NCBI RefSeq assembly: GCF_016793705.1
Contig: NZ_JAEULO010000035.1
Coordinates: 1 to 64,000 of the forward strand
DNA: 64,000 bases
Source of the DNA: Tabrizicola sp.
Lineage (GTDB): Bacteria; Pseudomonadota; Alphaproteobacteria; Rhodobacterales; Rhodobacteraceae
Direction of reading: 5' to 3'
A program made the translations under genes and the position numbers. Of the stretch, positions 34,071-42,819 are shown in pieces. Under the pieces are notes generated by a model. It was not told the DNA's origin, did no database searches, and saw nothing but the letters and a program-made list of their open reading frames with translations. Position 1 is the first letter of the stretch. Every line of letters starts with the position of its first letter.

Positions 34071-35123
34071 ATGCGCACCCGCAGTCTTGCGGGCTGGCTG
34101 ATGCTGACGGCATTGGCCCTGCCCACTTACGCCCAGACCCTGACCCCCTACCCGGGCGCGACCGACATTGCGCCGCCCATGGCCCACAATGACCATTACG
34201 ACCCGATCCACGAGGCCGGTCTCGCCCCCGACATCGACCCCGAAAAGGGCTACCGGATCGAGGACCTGGGCGCCGGCGCCTTCATGGTCACCGAAGGCGT
34301 CTATCAGATGATGATCGTCCAGACCGACGAAGGTCTGGTCGTCGTCGATGCACCGCCGCCGATCGGCGACAAGATCCTGAAAGCGGCCGAAGACATCGCT
34401 CCCGGGGCCAAGATCACCCATCTGATCTACAGCCATGCCCATGTCGACCATATCGGCTTTGCGGCCCAGATCCTCGCCACCAATCCCGAGATGCAGATCA
34501 TCGCGCATCAGGAAACGGCAAACATCCTGGCCCGCGCGGCGGACCCGAACCGCCCGCTGCCAACGGTGACTTTCGACGGCATCGACACGCCGTTCCAGGT
34601 GACGGCCGCAAACCAGCTTTTGGAACTCAACTACTCGGGTCCGAACCACGAACCGGGCAACATCGAGATCTGGCACCCCGAAAGCCGGACCCTGATGCTG
34701 ATCGACGTCATCTTCCCCGGCTGGATGATGTGGCGGCGCATGGCCATCGCGCATGACATTCCTGGGGTGTTCGACCTCGTGGGCCAGATCAACGCGAAAT
34801 ATGACTTCGAACATCTGGTTGCGGGCCATGTCGGGCGCGCGGGCACCAAGGCGGATGTGGAAGAACAGCTTGCCTTCATGACCGACCTGCATGGCGCGGC
34901 GCTGAACGCGCTTGGCTCGACCGCCATTGCCGAGGGCATGGCCCCGGCGGACACGACCAACCCTTGGGCGGTGTTCGACAATTTCATCGACCGGGTCACC
35001 GTGCAATGCGTGGCCGAACTGGCCCCGGAATGGCGGGACAAGCTCTCGGGCTTTGACGTCTTCATCTACGACCAGTGCATGGCGATGGAGCAGAGCATCC
35101 GCGTCGACGGACCGAGCCTCTGA
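34071..35123 (+). CDS. Exported metallo-beta-lactamase fold hydrolase
   Basis: 350 residues with a signal peptide ending TYAQ (about residue 22). The MBL zinc motif is HAHVDHIG (122-129; HxHxDH), with later ligands in the NYSGPNHEPGNIEIW and DVIFPGWMMWRRMA regions and VAGHVGRAGTK. It is a periplasmic Zn hydrolase of the broad MBL group, not evidently a beta-lactamase. The divergent tetR and the shared operators suggest it is induced by a small ligand. A GC-rich hairpin terminator follows the stop. Confidence 0.9.
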   Translation: MRTRSLAGWLMLTALALPTYAQTLTPYPGATDIAPPMAHNDHYDPIHEAGLAPDIDPEKGYRIEDLGAGAFMVTEGVYQMMIVQTDEGLVVVDAPPPIGDKILKAAEDIAPGAKITHLIYSHAHVDHIGFAAQILATNPEMQIIAHQETANILARAADPNRPLPTVTFDGIDTPFQVTAANQLLELNYSGPNHEPGNIEIWHPESRTLMLIDVIFPGWMMWRRMAIAHDIPGVFDLVGQINAKYDFEHLVAGHVGRAGTKADVEEQLAFMTDLHGAALNALGSTAIAEGMAPADTTNPWAVFDNFIDRVTVQCVAELAPEWRDKLSGFDVFIYDQCMAMEQSIRVDGPSL

Positions 35124-35128
35124 CCCCT

Positions 35129-35155
35129 GACCGGCCGCGCGCTTTCCGGCCGGTC
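35129..35155 (+). terminator. Hairpin after the MBL gene
   Basis: An 8-bp stem GACCGGCC / GGCCGGTC with an 11-base loop, starting 6 bases after the stop. CCCCTT follows, with no proper T-run, so termination may be partial. Confidence 0.5.
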
Positions 35156-35202
35156 CCCTTCACCTCCCCCCGCCCGCCTGCTAGGTCTTGGGCGGGGGAA
35201 CC

Positions 35203-35637
35203 ATGCCAGCCGGATTCGTCAACCTTCTGAAGCTCTGCGTCGGTGCCGACAGCGTCGAGGACCAGATCGCCTGGATCGACAGCGAAAGCCACCGCTGGCC
35301 CGAGGGCCGGTCGATCCATGTCACCCGCATGTGGCCAAAGCGCGAGGCCGAGGTGCTGAATGGCGGCTCGCTATACTGGGTGATCAAGGGTCTGATCCTT
35401 TGTCGCCAGCGCATTCTGGAGCTGGAGGAAGTGAATCTCGGCGACGGCATCCCGCGCTGCGCCCTGATCATGGACCGCGAGGTCATCCGCACCGAATCCG
35501 CCCCCCGCCGTCCCTTCCAGGGCTGGCGCTACCTTGACCCCAAGGATTCTCCTCGCGATCTGCCGAAGGCCCGGGCGGCGGATGACCCGTTGCCCCCGGC
35601 CTTGGCCCAGGCCCTGGCCGAGATCGGCCTCAGATGA
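35203..35637 (+). CDS. DUF1489 family protein
   Basis: 144 residues from the ATG at 35203. VNLLKLCVGADSVEDQIAWI at the start, HVTRMWPKREAEVLNGGSLY and GLILCRQRILEL are DUF1489 signature regions, and LPPALAQALAEIGLR ends it. This alphaproteobacterial family has no known function; it is cytoplasmic. The DMT transporter gene starts in its last codon (ATGA), so the two are translated together. Confidence 0.9.
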   Translation: MPAGFVNLLKLCVGADSVEDQIAWIDSESHRWPEGRSIHVTRMWPKREAEVLNGGSLYWVIKGLILCRQRILELEEVNLGDGIPRCALIMDREVIRTESAPRRPFQGWRYLDPKDSPRDLPKARAADDPLPPALAQALAEIGLR

Positions 35638-36494
35638 CCAAGCCTCTCTGGCTGACCGCCGCGCCGGTGATCTTCCTGCTCCTGTGGTCGGCCGGGTTTG
35701 CCGTGGCCAAGATCGGCCTCCTCCATGCCGGACCCTTCACGCTGCTTGCGCTGCGCTATCTGATCGCGGTGCTGGTCCTGTTGCCACTGGTCCCGATCCT
35801 GAAGCCGGATCTGCCGAAGGGCCGAGCCGCCCTCGACATCGCGGTGACCGGCTTCCTGATCCAGGTCGGGTACTTTGGCCTTTGCTACATCGCCTTCAAG
35901 ACCGGGGTTTCGGCAGGGGGCGTGGCGATCATCGTCTGCCTGCAGCCGATCCTCGTCAGCCTGATTGCTCCATGGATGGTCGGCGAGCGGGTAAGCCGCC
36001 TTCGCTGGATCGGCCTCGCCCTCGGCCTTTCGGGGGCACTTACGGTGATCCTCGCCCGCTCGGGCGTAGCGCATGAGCCGCCGCTCGGCGTATTGGCCGC
36101 TGTAGGAGGCCTGATCGGCATGACCGCCGCAACGCTTTATGAAAAACGCTTTGGCGTGACGACCCATCCCGTACCGGCAAACCTGATCCAGTACGCCGTG
36201 GGCGCGGCCTTCACCCTGCCCGTCGCATTAGCGGCCGAGGGGTTGCAGGCCGACTGGACACCCGAGCTTTTCGGCGTGCTCGCCTATCTCATCATCGGCA
36301 ATTCGCTGGTGGCAATCACCCTCCTCCTCGCGATGATCCGCGCCGGAGAGGTCGCCCGGGTGTCCGCGCTTTTCTACCTGGTCCCGCCGCTCTCGGCGCT
36401 CTTCGCCTGGCCGCTTCTGGGCGAGGCGATGCCACCCCTGGCCTGGGCCGGGATGGCGCTTGCCGGGATCGGTGTCGCGCTGGCCCGCAGGTAG
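35634..36494 (+). CDS. DMT superfamily transporter (EamA)
   Basis: 286 residues in ten helices, two EamA repeats: LWSAGFAVAKIGLLHAGPF and LRYLIAVLVLLPLVPI in the first, and VGAAFTLPVALAAEGL with FYLVPPLSALFAWPLLGEAM in the second, the LVPPLSALFAxxxLGE motif being typical of EamA. Inner-membrane metabolite exporter, substrate unknown. It is coupled to the DUF1489 gene and is more distant from the pair at 26102-27867. Confidence 0.9.
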   Translation: MTKPLWLTAAPVIFLLLWSAGFAVAKIGLLHAGPFTLLALRYLIAVLVLLPLVPILKPDLPKGRAALDIAVTGFLIQVGYFGLCYIAFKTGVSAGGVAIIVCLQPILVSLIAPWMVGERVSRLRWIGLALGLSGALTVILARSGVAHEPPLGVLAAVGGLIGMTAATLYEKRFGVTTHPVPANLIQYAVGAAFTLPVALAAEGLQADWTPELFGVLAYLIIGNSLVAITLLLAMIRAGEVARVSALFYLVPPLSALFAWPLLGEAMPPLAWAGMALAGIGVALARR

Positions 36495-36566
36495 AGCTCC
36501 TCGGACGACGAAGTCGTACCGTCGTAGGTGCCCACGAGAAGTTACGAAGTGATCGCCGAGCCGCAG

Positions 36567-37265
36567 TCAGAAGGGCCGCGCGGCAACTCCCAGCTTCGCC
36601 GCCAGACCGGCATAGGCGGCACGGTCCGCTGCCGCCCATTCCGCCGTGCGCGACGCCCAGAGGACCGCCTCGCTGGAATGGATCAAACCGTCCGACAGAA
36701 TGCGCAGGTGATTGGCGCGCAGCGTCTCGCCCGACGAGGTGATGTCGGCAATCGCTTCTGCCGTTCCGTTCTTCACGGTTCCCTCGGTCGCGCCCTGGCT
36801 GTCGACCAGTTGATAGTCGGCAACCCCTTGCGCCTGCAGGAATTCCCGCACCAGCCGGTGATACTTGGTCGCGATCCGCAAGCGATGCCCATGCGCCTTG
36901 CGGAACCCTGCGGCGGCGGCATCAAGGTCATCCACCGTCTCGACGTCGATCCAGACATTCGGCACTGCCAGGATCAGGTCGGCCTGGCCGAAGCCCAGCT
37001 TTGCGACCTCGGCCACCTCTTCGTCGCCAAGCTGCTCGCGCACAAGGTCAGACCCGGTGACGCCAAGGTGAATGCGCCCCGCCGCCAGCTCGCGCGGGAT
37101 CTCGCCCGCCGACAGAAGCACCGGGGCCACGCCCTCGAAGCCTTCGATTACGCCAGAGTATTCCCGGTCCGAGCCGGTCCGCCGCATCACCACGCCGCGC
37201 GCGCCGAACCAGTCGAAGCAGTCCTGCATCAGCCGCCCTTTGGACGGCACTCCGATCCGGATCAT
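36567..37265 (-). CDS. hisG: ATP phosphoribosyltransferase HisG (short form)
   Basis: 232 residues, the short form that lacks the regulatory domain and needs HisZ, which is encoded next to it. [33 protein letters not shown] and ESGASLTGN-like GTAEAIADITSSGETLRANH (PRPP-binding loop) are present. It catalyses the first step of histidine synthesis from ATP and PRPP. It overlaps the hisZ stop by 4 bases. Confidence 0.95.
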   Translation of the reverse strand: MIRIGVPSKGRLMQDCFDWFGARGVVMRRTGSDREYSGVIEGFEGVAPVLLSAGEIPRELAAGRIHLGVTGSDLVREQLGDEEVAEVAKLGFGQADLILAVPNVWIDVETVDDLDAAAAGFRKAHGHRLRIATKYHRLVREFLQAQGVADYQLVDSQGATEGTVKNGTAEAIADITSSGETLRANHLRILSDGLIHSSEAVLWASRTAEWAAADRAAYAGLAAKLGVAARPF

Positions 37266-38359
37266 GCCACTGCCCCCTTCAGCCGCGCGACCAGCCCGGG
37301 CCGGATGACCCCGCCCACTGCCGGAATGAAGGCCCCCGCACCAAGGACCGCCGTCAGCGCATCATAGCGCCCGCCCGAGGCCACCGGGGGCATCCCGTCC
37401 TTCAGGAAGCTGAAGACGAACCCGTCATAGTATTCCAGCGCCGTCCGGCCATGACTCGCCTCAAACGCCAGGGTCGTGACGTCCACGCCCTTCGCCGACA
37501 GGGCCTCCAGCCGTGCTGCGAACCGGTCCACCGCCGGGGCGATGGCGGGCAGCATCGAGGTAATGCCCCGCAGATGGGCAAGCGCGTGCGCCGCCGGAGC
37601 TTCGAGGCTGAGGAGATCATAGAGCAGTGCCGCCTCGGGAGCCTTGATCGGCGGCGTCCCGGCATCGGCCACCAGCGCCTCGGCCCGCGCCGCGATTTCT
37701 TCGGGACTGCGCAGGCCGACAAAGGTCCCGGCATCCTCGATCAGCTGTGCCGGTGACCCGGCTTTCAGCCGCTCCAGCAAAGCGAGCCGCCCGGCAGGGA
37801 CCGGCGCCCGCCCGGCAAACCGGTCGAGAAGCGCCCGGAACCGGGCCGGTCGCCAGACATGCCGCAGAAGGGCCGACTTCCGCCGCTCGGTCGTGTCCAG
37901 ACCCCGGACGGCTGCCATGAGAATGCCGATATCCCCGGTGACGGGCCGCAGGTCCAACCCCGACAGAAGATCGCGGAAAAGCGCAAAGACCTCGGCATCG
38001 GCCGCCTCGGGAGCGGCGCGGTCGAAGACCTCGTATCCGACCTGCAGATACTCACTGGCCCGCCCAGATCCGCGGGCCTGCTTGCGAAACACCTCTCCCA
38101 GATAGGCGTAGCGCGCCGGTTCCGCACCATGCGCCATGTGGGCCTGCACGACCGGCACGGTAAAGTCCGGCCGCAACATCATCTCGCCCCGGACCGGGTC
38201 GTCTGTGACGTAGGCCCGCGCGCGGATATCCTCGCCGTAAAGGTCAAGAAGCGTGCCCGCGGGCTGCAGGATATCGGCCTCGACCGGAACCGCGCCGGCC
38301 GCGACGAAGGCCTGCAGGAACCGCTCGCCCTCGGCCCTTATCGCGGCCTTCGGGGTCAT
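37262..38359 (-). CDS. hisZ: ATP phosphoribosyltransferase regulatory subunit HisZ
   Basis: 365 residues from the ATG at 38359, which overlaps the hisS stop (ATGA). The protein is a HisRS-like catalytic core without the anticodon domain: [16 protein letters not shown] is the motif-2-like strand, and [20 protein letters not shown] and SGGRYDAL follow. HisZ binds histidine and activates short-form HisG. The hisS-hisZ-hisG order keeps the parent synthetase and its offspring together. Confidence 0.93.
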   Translation of the reverse strand: MTPKAAIRAEGERFLQAFVAAGAVPVEADILQPAGTLLDLYGEDIRARAYVTDDPVRGEMMLRPDFTVPVVQAHMAHGAEPARYAYLGEVFRKQARGSGRASEYLQVGYEVFDRAAPEAADAEVFALFRDLLSGLDLRPVTGDIGILMAAVRGLDTTERRKSALLRHVWRPARFRALLDRFAGRAPVPAGRLALLERLKAGSPAQLIEDAGTFVGLRSPEEIAARAEALVADAGTPPIKAPEAALLYDLLSLEAPAAHALAHLRGITSMLPAIAPAVDRFAARLEALSAKGVDVTTLAFEASHGRTALEYYDGFVFSFLKDGMPPVASGGRYDALTAVLGAGAFIPAVGGVIRPGLVARLKGAVA

Positions 38360-39828
38360 TGCCCCAGCATCTTTCTGATCGCAGCCACCAGATCGGCACG
38401 GGCGACCTCGACCTGGGCCGGTCGATCCTTCCATTCCTCAAGCGTTGCGCTCTCGGCGATCTTAGCGCCCAGGATCAGGTCTTTCAGGATCACGGTGCCC
38501 TTCTCGGCCTCGTTCCCGCCCTGGATCACTGCTACCGGAGACTGGCGCTTGTCGGCGTATTTGAGCTGATTGCCGAAGTTCTTCGGGTTGCCCAGATAGA
38601 CCTCGGCCCGGATGCCTGCCTGCCTTAGCTCGCCCACCATGCTCATGTAGTCGGCCATCCGCTCGCGATCCATCACCGTGACCACCACTGGCCCCGCCGT
38701 CTCGCCGCCCACACGCCCTTTGGCCCGCAGCGCGGCGAGCAGCCGGTCCACGCCGATCGAGACCCCCGTCGCCGGGACGTCCTGCCCGGTGAACCGCTTC
38801 ACCAGCCCGTCATACCGCCCGCCCCCGGCGACCGAGCCGAACTGGCGCTTGCGGCCTTTTTCATCGAGAATCTCGAAGGTCAGCTCGGCCTCATAGACCG
38901 GGCCGGTGTAGTAGCCGAGACCCCGAACCACGCCCGGATCCAGCACGATCCGGTCCGGCCCGTAGCCCTGCGCCTCGAGAAGTGCGGCAATGCTTTCCAG
39001 CTCGGCGACGCCCTCGGAGCCGATCACGGAGGCTCCCACCAGCTCCCGCAGCCGGGCGACCGTCGCGGCCCCCGTGTCGCGCTTGGCGGAGGTGAAGCCC
39101 ATGACGACCTCGGCCTGGTCGGGCGACAGCCCCGCCCCCTTGGTGAAGTCGCCGCTCTCGTCCTTGCGGCCCTCGCCCAGCAGTGCCCGCACGCCTTCCG
39201 GACCCAGCCGGTCGATCTTGTCGATGGCGCGCAGGACGATGCCGCGTTCGTGGTGCTTGTCGTCACCAGAAAGGCCCGCGACTTCCATCACGCCGTTCAG
39301 GACCTTCCGGTTGTTCACCTTCACCACGTAATCGCCGCGGGGGATGCCGACCTCTTCCAGCGCGTCGGCCAGCATCGCGCAGATTTCGGCGTCGGCGGCG
39401 ACCGAGGCGGAGCCCACCGTGTCGGCGTCGCACTGGTAGAACTGGCGGAACCTTCCCGGCCCCGGTTTCTCGTTCCGCCAGACGGGTCCCATCGCGTACC
39501 TGCGGTAGGGGCTGGGGAGGTCGTTGCGGTACTGGGCGGCGACGCGGGCGAGGGGGGCGGTGAGGTCGTACCTCAGGGCCAGCCAGTCGGCGTCCTCGTC
39601 CTGCCAGGCGAAGACGCCCTCGTTGGGGCGGTCGACGTCGGGGAGGAACTTGCCGAGGGCCTCGACGGTTTCCACGGCAGAGGTCTCCAGCGGGTCGAAC
39701 CCGTACCGGTGGTAGACCCCGGCGATGCGGTCGAGCATGGCTTTCCGTTCGGTGACCTCGGCCCCGAAGTAGTCGCGGAATCCCTTCGGGGTCTCGGCGC
39801 GGGGGCGGCGGGGGGGCTTGTCGGCCAT
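38356..39828 (-). CDS. hisS: Histidyl-tRNA synthetase HisS
   Basis: 490 residues from the ATG at 39828; the open frame upstream is antisense of slyX. Class II motifs: [20 protein letters not shown] with [20 protein letters not shown] (motif 2), [16 protein letters not shown] and [13 protein letters not shown] (motif 3), then the anticodon-binding domain from about 400. It charges tRNA-His. First gene of the his group, divergent from slyX with a 69-base spacer. Confidence 0.96.
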   Translation of the reverse strand: MADKPPRRPRAETPKGFRDYFGAEVTERKAMLDRIAGVYHRYGFDPLETSAVETVEALGKFLPDVDRPNEGVFAWQDEDADWLALRYDLTAPLARVAAQYRNDLPSPYRRYAMGPVWRNEKPGPGRFRQFYQCDADTVGSASVAADAEICAMLADALEEVGIPRGDYVVKVNNRKVLNGVMEVAGLSGDDKHHERGIVLRAIDKIDRLGPEGVRALLGEGRKDESGDFTKGAGLSPDQAEVVMGFTSAKRDTGAATVARLRELVGASVIGSEGVAELESIAALLEAQGYGPDRIVLDPGVVRGLGYYTGPVYEAELTFEILDEKGRKRQFGSVAGGGRYDGLVKRFTGQDVPATGVSIGVDRLLAALRAKGRVGGETAGPVVVTVMDRERMADYMSMVGELRQAGIRAEVYLGNPKNFGNQLKYADKRQSPVAVIQGGNEAEKGTVILKDLILGAKIAESATLEEWKDRPAQVEVARADLVAAIRKMLGQ

Positions 39829-39897
39829 GGTCGGACCTTCGCTTTTGATCGCCGTCCGTGTATCGGATGGGGGGAGAGGCGGCAAGCGGGGGTGGGA

Positions 39898-40092
39898 ATG
39901 TCGGTCGATCTGGAAGAGAAGGTGGCCCACCTGATCCGGGCGGTGGAGGACCTGTCGGACGTGGTGGCCCGGCAGGCGACCGAGATCGCGGGGCTGGAGC
40001 GGCGGGTTCGGCTGCTGATGGAGCGGGCCGCGGAGGAGGAGGCCCTGCGGGGAGAGGCTCCGGAAGCGAACGTCCGCCCGCCTCACTGGTGA
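39898..40092 (+). CDS. slyX: SlyX family protein
   Basis: 64 residues: [39 protein letters not shown] and a tail ending in RPPHW, a single coiled coil with the SlyX-type end PPHY/W. The C-terminal PPHW is a good family marker. Function unknown. It is divergent from hisS and is followed by an AT-rich region starting with a perfect 7-bp palindrome (40097-40111). Confidence 0.8.
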   Translation: MSVDLEEKVAHLIRAVEDLSDVVARQATEIAGLERRVRLLMERAAEEEALRGEAPEANVRPPHW

Positions 40093-40425
40093 GGGGTGTC
40101 CACGGTGGACATTTCCGGATTCCGTTTTGATTACAAAGGGATGGTCGCAGACGTTAGGGGTTTGTTAAGGTAGTTTACGTATCCACCATAGATCAGTAGT
40201 GCTGTGCGATGATACCGGTGGGCCACTAGTCATTCTCTGTATTTAGTGTCATAATGCTGCAAGCAGCATGTCGTTCAACTATATATTGTGCCAGCAGGCC
40301 GCCACTCCTAGATATTGTGCCCCAATGTGCCGCTTTCGCTAAATGTGATAGCCCCTTCTAGATTAAGTTGATTCCGGACGGCATCTAGTCTATATTTTTT
40401 CTGAGTATAGTCAGTAGAGGCTGCC
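40093..40425. promoter_or_regulatory. AT-rich spacer with operator-like repeats and a promoter
   Basis: 333 bases with lower GC than any flanking gene and no protein-like frame. It holds a perfect inverted repeat TGTCCAC-G-GTGGACA (40097-40111), a 16-base palindrome ATGCTGCAAGCAGCAT (40254-40269), a direct repeat ATATTGTGCC (40283-40292 and 40312-40321, 29-base period) and the sigma70 promoter listed next. These are candidate binding sites for the HTH protein encoded downstream. Confidence 0.6.
40368..40396 (+). promoter_or_regulatory. Sigma70-type promoter of the microprotein/ImmA operon
   Basis: TTGATT at 40368-40373 and TATATT at 40391-40396 with the ideal 17-base spacer. Transcription would start near 40403, about 23 bases before the ATG at 40426, leaving room for the AGAGG ribosome site. 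This is the best sigma70 match in the window. Confidence 0.75.
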
Positions 40426-40557
40426 ATGGATGTCTTCATGACCGTTGTATCGGTTGCCGGTATCGTCATCGCATCGGTGGCACTCGGCGTGCAAATTGCT
40501 CATGGATCACGACGCGATCCGCCGAACAAGGATTCGAAAGGGAGTAACGGAGAATGA
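40426..40557 (+). CDS. 43-aa single-pass membrane microprotein
   Basis: A frame of 43 codons with AGAGG five bases before the ATG. Residues 5-25 form one hydrophobic helix (MTVVSVAGIVIASVALGVQI), and the rest is a charged hydrophilic tail (AHGSRRDPPNKDSKGSNGE). Its stop overlaps the start of the HTH/peptidase gene (ATGA), so both are translated together from one promoter. No family recognised; the shape fits a small inner-membrane peptide such as a toxin or a signalling peptide, which is only a hypothesis. Confidence 0.6.
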   Translation: MDVFMTVVSVAGIVIASVALGVQIAHGSRRDPPNKDSKGSNGE

Positions 40558-41633
40558 GATCGACCTTTGGAAGCCTTGCACAAGCACTGCGACACCGGAT
40601 TGGCCTTTCACAGACAGAGTTCGCCAACAAGATTGGAGAGCCAATTGCCCGTGTAAGCAACCTTGAGTACCAGCGGACCCATATCGGTGATGCAGTCCTC
40701 ATGAAATACATTGACAATCTAGCTGCCAATGAGGCTGAAGCACAAAAGTTGCGAGAGGCAGCAGAGTTCTCCAACACAAAAAGGGGGCTTCAAGCAAAGA
40801 ACGTTCCGCATGCGGACGTAGCAACGCTTCTAGTTGAGGTTTTCCCAAATCTTTCCGAAAAGGGAAAGAAGCGGGTTACAGCTGCTCTCGACGAGATAAG
40901 AAAGATTGTTGAGGAAGAGAAGGGCAAGGATGTTGCAACCCTTCGCTTGTCCAGAGGGACATTCTCTGCAACAAATAGGAAGCCTTCAGGCAAGATCAAA
41001 AGACGGCCTGGGCTTGATCTCGACCGATTTGTCGAGCTTTGTCTTCTCGCTTGGGAAATTCGAAAGCGCTTTGCTTCGGACAGAGAGCGGATAAACATTG
41101 AGCACTTTATGGCTCAGACGGAGGCTGAAGACAGCAGCGTATGTTTCGACATTGTTGATCAAATGCCTTCTTTTGCGAGGGCGGCATACGCGGTAATCGT
41201 TGGACAGCCAGATGGGCATCGAATAATTGTGGAAGAGCGCAGATTCAGAGTTGGTGTTCGCGGGAACGCTTTCTTTCGGCATGAAATTCTGCACGAATAT
41301 GCCCACCATGTGCTTCATGCCGACCTACTAGAAACCGGCTCAGAGTGCTATCTGCCACCTTCAGACTACGCCTTTCTTGATCTTGAACTGAGTGATGCTG
41401 ACCCACCGCCAGGTTTCTTCTTCGCGCCAGTCATTGATACTCTGGTGGAAGAAGAAGCCGAATGCTTTGCAACCTTGCTCTTGGTGCCTTGGACCGAGCT
41501 AGCACGCGGTCGGCCCTTCTATCAGATCGCAAAGGACTATAGTGCAGTAAGGGAAAATGTAGAAAGATACGGGGCTTACTTCAAGCAGCCCGCTGTAATC
41601 GCTAGAATGAGCAGGGATCGAGATAAGTTCTAA
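40554..41633 (+). CDS. XRE-type HTH / ImmA-IrrE-like metallopeptidase
   Basis: 359 residues in two parts. Residues about 5-58 are an HTH_3 domain (SLAQALRHRIGLSQTEFANK, then IGEPIARVSNLEYQRTHIGD). Residues about 150-330 hold an M78 (ImmA/IrrE) zinc-peptidase domain: HEYAHHVLH (247-255; HExxHxxLH) and the downstream Glu/Asn-type segment EEEAECFATLLLVP (299-312), the third-ligand motif. Proteins with both parts sense a signal and cleave a repressor or act as regulators. GC content and codon use are well below those of the neighbours, so it was probably acquired. Confidence 0.85.
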   Translation: MRSTFGSLAQALRHRIGLSQTEFANKIGEPIARVSNLEYQRTHIGDAVLMKYIDNLAANEAEAQKLREAAEFSNTKRGLQAKNVPHADVATLLVEVFPNLSEKGKKRVTAALDEIRKIVEEEKGKDVATLRLSRGTFSATNRKPSGKIKRRPGLDLDRFVELCLLAWEIRKRFASDRERINIEHFMAQTEAEDSSVCFDIVDQMPSFARAAYAVIVGQPDGHRIIVEERRFRVGVRGNAFFRHEILHEYAHHVLHADLLETGSECYLPPSDYAFLDLELSDADPPPGFFFAPVIDTLVEEEAECFATLLLVPWTELARGRPFYQIAKDYSAVRENVERYGAYFKQPAVIARMSRDRDKF

Positions 41634-41737
41634 TTGAAGAAATAATTTGAGAATCTGTGGTATACGAAAAGCGCATTCGGCCGATCCCGAATACTGACTC
41701 CCTTGGCCCGGAATCAAGGGCGTAAGCCCGCTGGGCC

Positions 41738-41917
41738 GCGCCCTCCCTCCCCCCGGGAGGGCGCTCTTGCGACGGTGCTCACCCGAACAGCGGTGGGAGG
41801 GGTTGTGGGATAAAGGGCCTACATCGGCCGTCGACGCGCCCACCCGAGGGTGGGCGCGGCCCTGTGTGGGATGACAGGTGGGGAGGGGTGGTGAGGAGAG
41901 TCGGGCTGAAGCCCGAC
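41738..41917. repeat. Cluster of three perfect palindromes
   Basis: The 298-base gap between the peptidase gene and the ParB-like gene holds GCGCCCTCCC/GGGAGGGCGC (41738-41764, loop 7), GCGCCCACCC-GA-GGGTGGGCGC (41836-41857) and GTCGGGCT-GA-AGCCCGAC (41900-41917). The last, followed by CTACGGGG, resembles common REP-type units. They could end transcription from both sides; one or more may be dispersed repeats. Confidence 0.65.
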
Positions 41918-41931
41918 CTACGGGGTGGCGC

Positions 41932-42753
41932 TTAGTCTTTGCTGAACCACATCTCCACCTTGTCCAGCACGTCGTCGATCAGGCCGGACTTCGCCTGTGC
42001 GCCCGTAAAGCGGAGGGTGTAGCCGCCGGGGCAGGCCTCCCGCGTGATCGTCAGGCCCTGGCGGAGCTTCAACAGCCTCCGGGGGCGGCGGGTGGTGGGG
42101 TTGGTGGGCTCTCGCAGCACGTCCTGCAGGACGGGGCGGAGGGTGGACCATTGGGTCTCGCTCCCCTGGCCCATGACGGGGTGGAGGGTGGCGGTGAGGA
42201 GGTCCTCGTGCCCCGACTGGATCGCGGCGGCGAGGGTGTCGAGTTGGCGGGTGGTGAGGTGGGTGGGGTCGGTGAGGAGGGGGGCGAGGGCCTCAACCAC
42301 GCTTACATGGTTGCGGATGCGGGTGCGGGTGGTGCGGGGGAGTGCGGGGAAGAGGGCGGCGATGGCGGTGTCGGGGGTGTCGAAGTGGCCCTCGTGGATG
42401 GCGTTGAGGATGAGGGTGGCCTTCTCCCACGGGGTGACGGGTTCGCGGATCTCGTTCTCGGTCACCATCTGGGCGAGGGCCTGGGCGATGGTCTGGGGGG
42501 CGCGGAGGAAGGCGGGGATCGTGGTGTGGCCGAGGGCGCGGCAGGCGGTGAGGCGGCGGAGGCCGGAGATGAGGCCGTAGGTGTGGCCGTCGTTGGGGGT
42601 GGAGAGGCGCCAGACCTCGATGGGGGTGCGGAGGCCCTCGGTCGCGATGGAGTGCTGGAGGAGGTGGAGGGCTTGGCTGTCGAGCGCGGTGCGGTCGCGG
42701 AGGAGGGCGTGGGGGGCGATTTCCGCTATGGGCAGGTGGTGGAGGGGGGACAT
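41932..42753 (-). CDS. Stand-alone ParB-like (ParB/Spo0J N-domain) protein
   Basis: 273 residues. The N-terminal part has the ParB N-domain: LPIAEIAPHALLRDRTALDS, LLQHSIATEGLRTPIEVWRL and YGLISGLRRLTACRALG with QMVTENEIREPVTPWEKATL (the box-I/box-II regions). The middle has an HTH-like stretch. No parA is next to it and MipZ lies 20 kb away. Such orphan ParB-like proteins occur as plasmid/phage remnants and as regulators. The C-terminal 60 residues are unlike chromosomal ParB. Role unknown. Confidence 0.75.
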   Translation of the reverse strand: MSPLHHLPIAEIAPHALLRDRTALDSQALHLLQHSIATEGLRTPIEVWRLSTPNDGHTYGLISGLRRLTACRALGHTTIPAFLRAPQTIAQALAQMVTENEIREPVTPWEKATLILNAIHEGHFDTPDTAIAALFPALPRTTRTRIRNHVSVVEALAPLLTDPTHLTTRQLDTLAAAIQSGHEDLLTATLHPVMGQGSETQWSTLRPVLQDVLREPTNPTTRRPRRLLKLRQGLTITREACPGGYTLRFTGAQAKSGLIDDVLDKVEMWFSKD

Positions 42754-42819
42754 GGCGCTGTTCTCCTTTGGCGGGAGGGAAGCGCGGATGGGTTAAGGCG
42801 GGGTATGGCGGGCGGGCGG

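Noticed and set aside
34071-35123. A beta-lactamase resistance gene
   Set aside because: The HxHxDH motif alone marks the wide MBL fold. The rest does not resemble class B beta-lactamases and the context is a TetR-controlled exported hydrolase.
41932-42753. The ParB-like gene as part of the chromosomal parABS system
   Set aside because: No parA nearby and no TGTTTCACGTGAAACA-type parS seen; the MipZ gene is far away.
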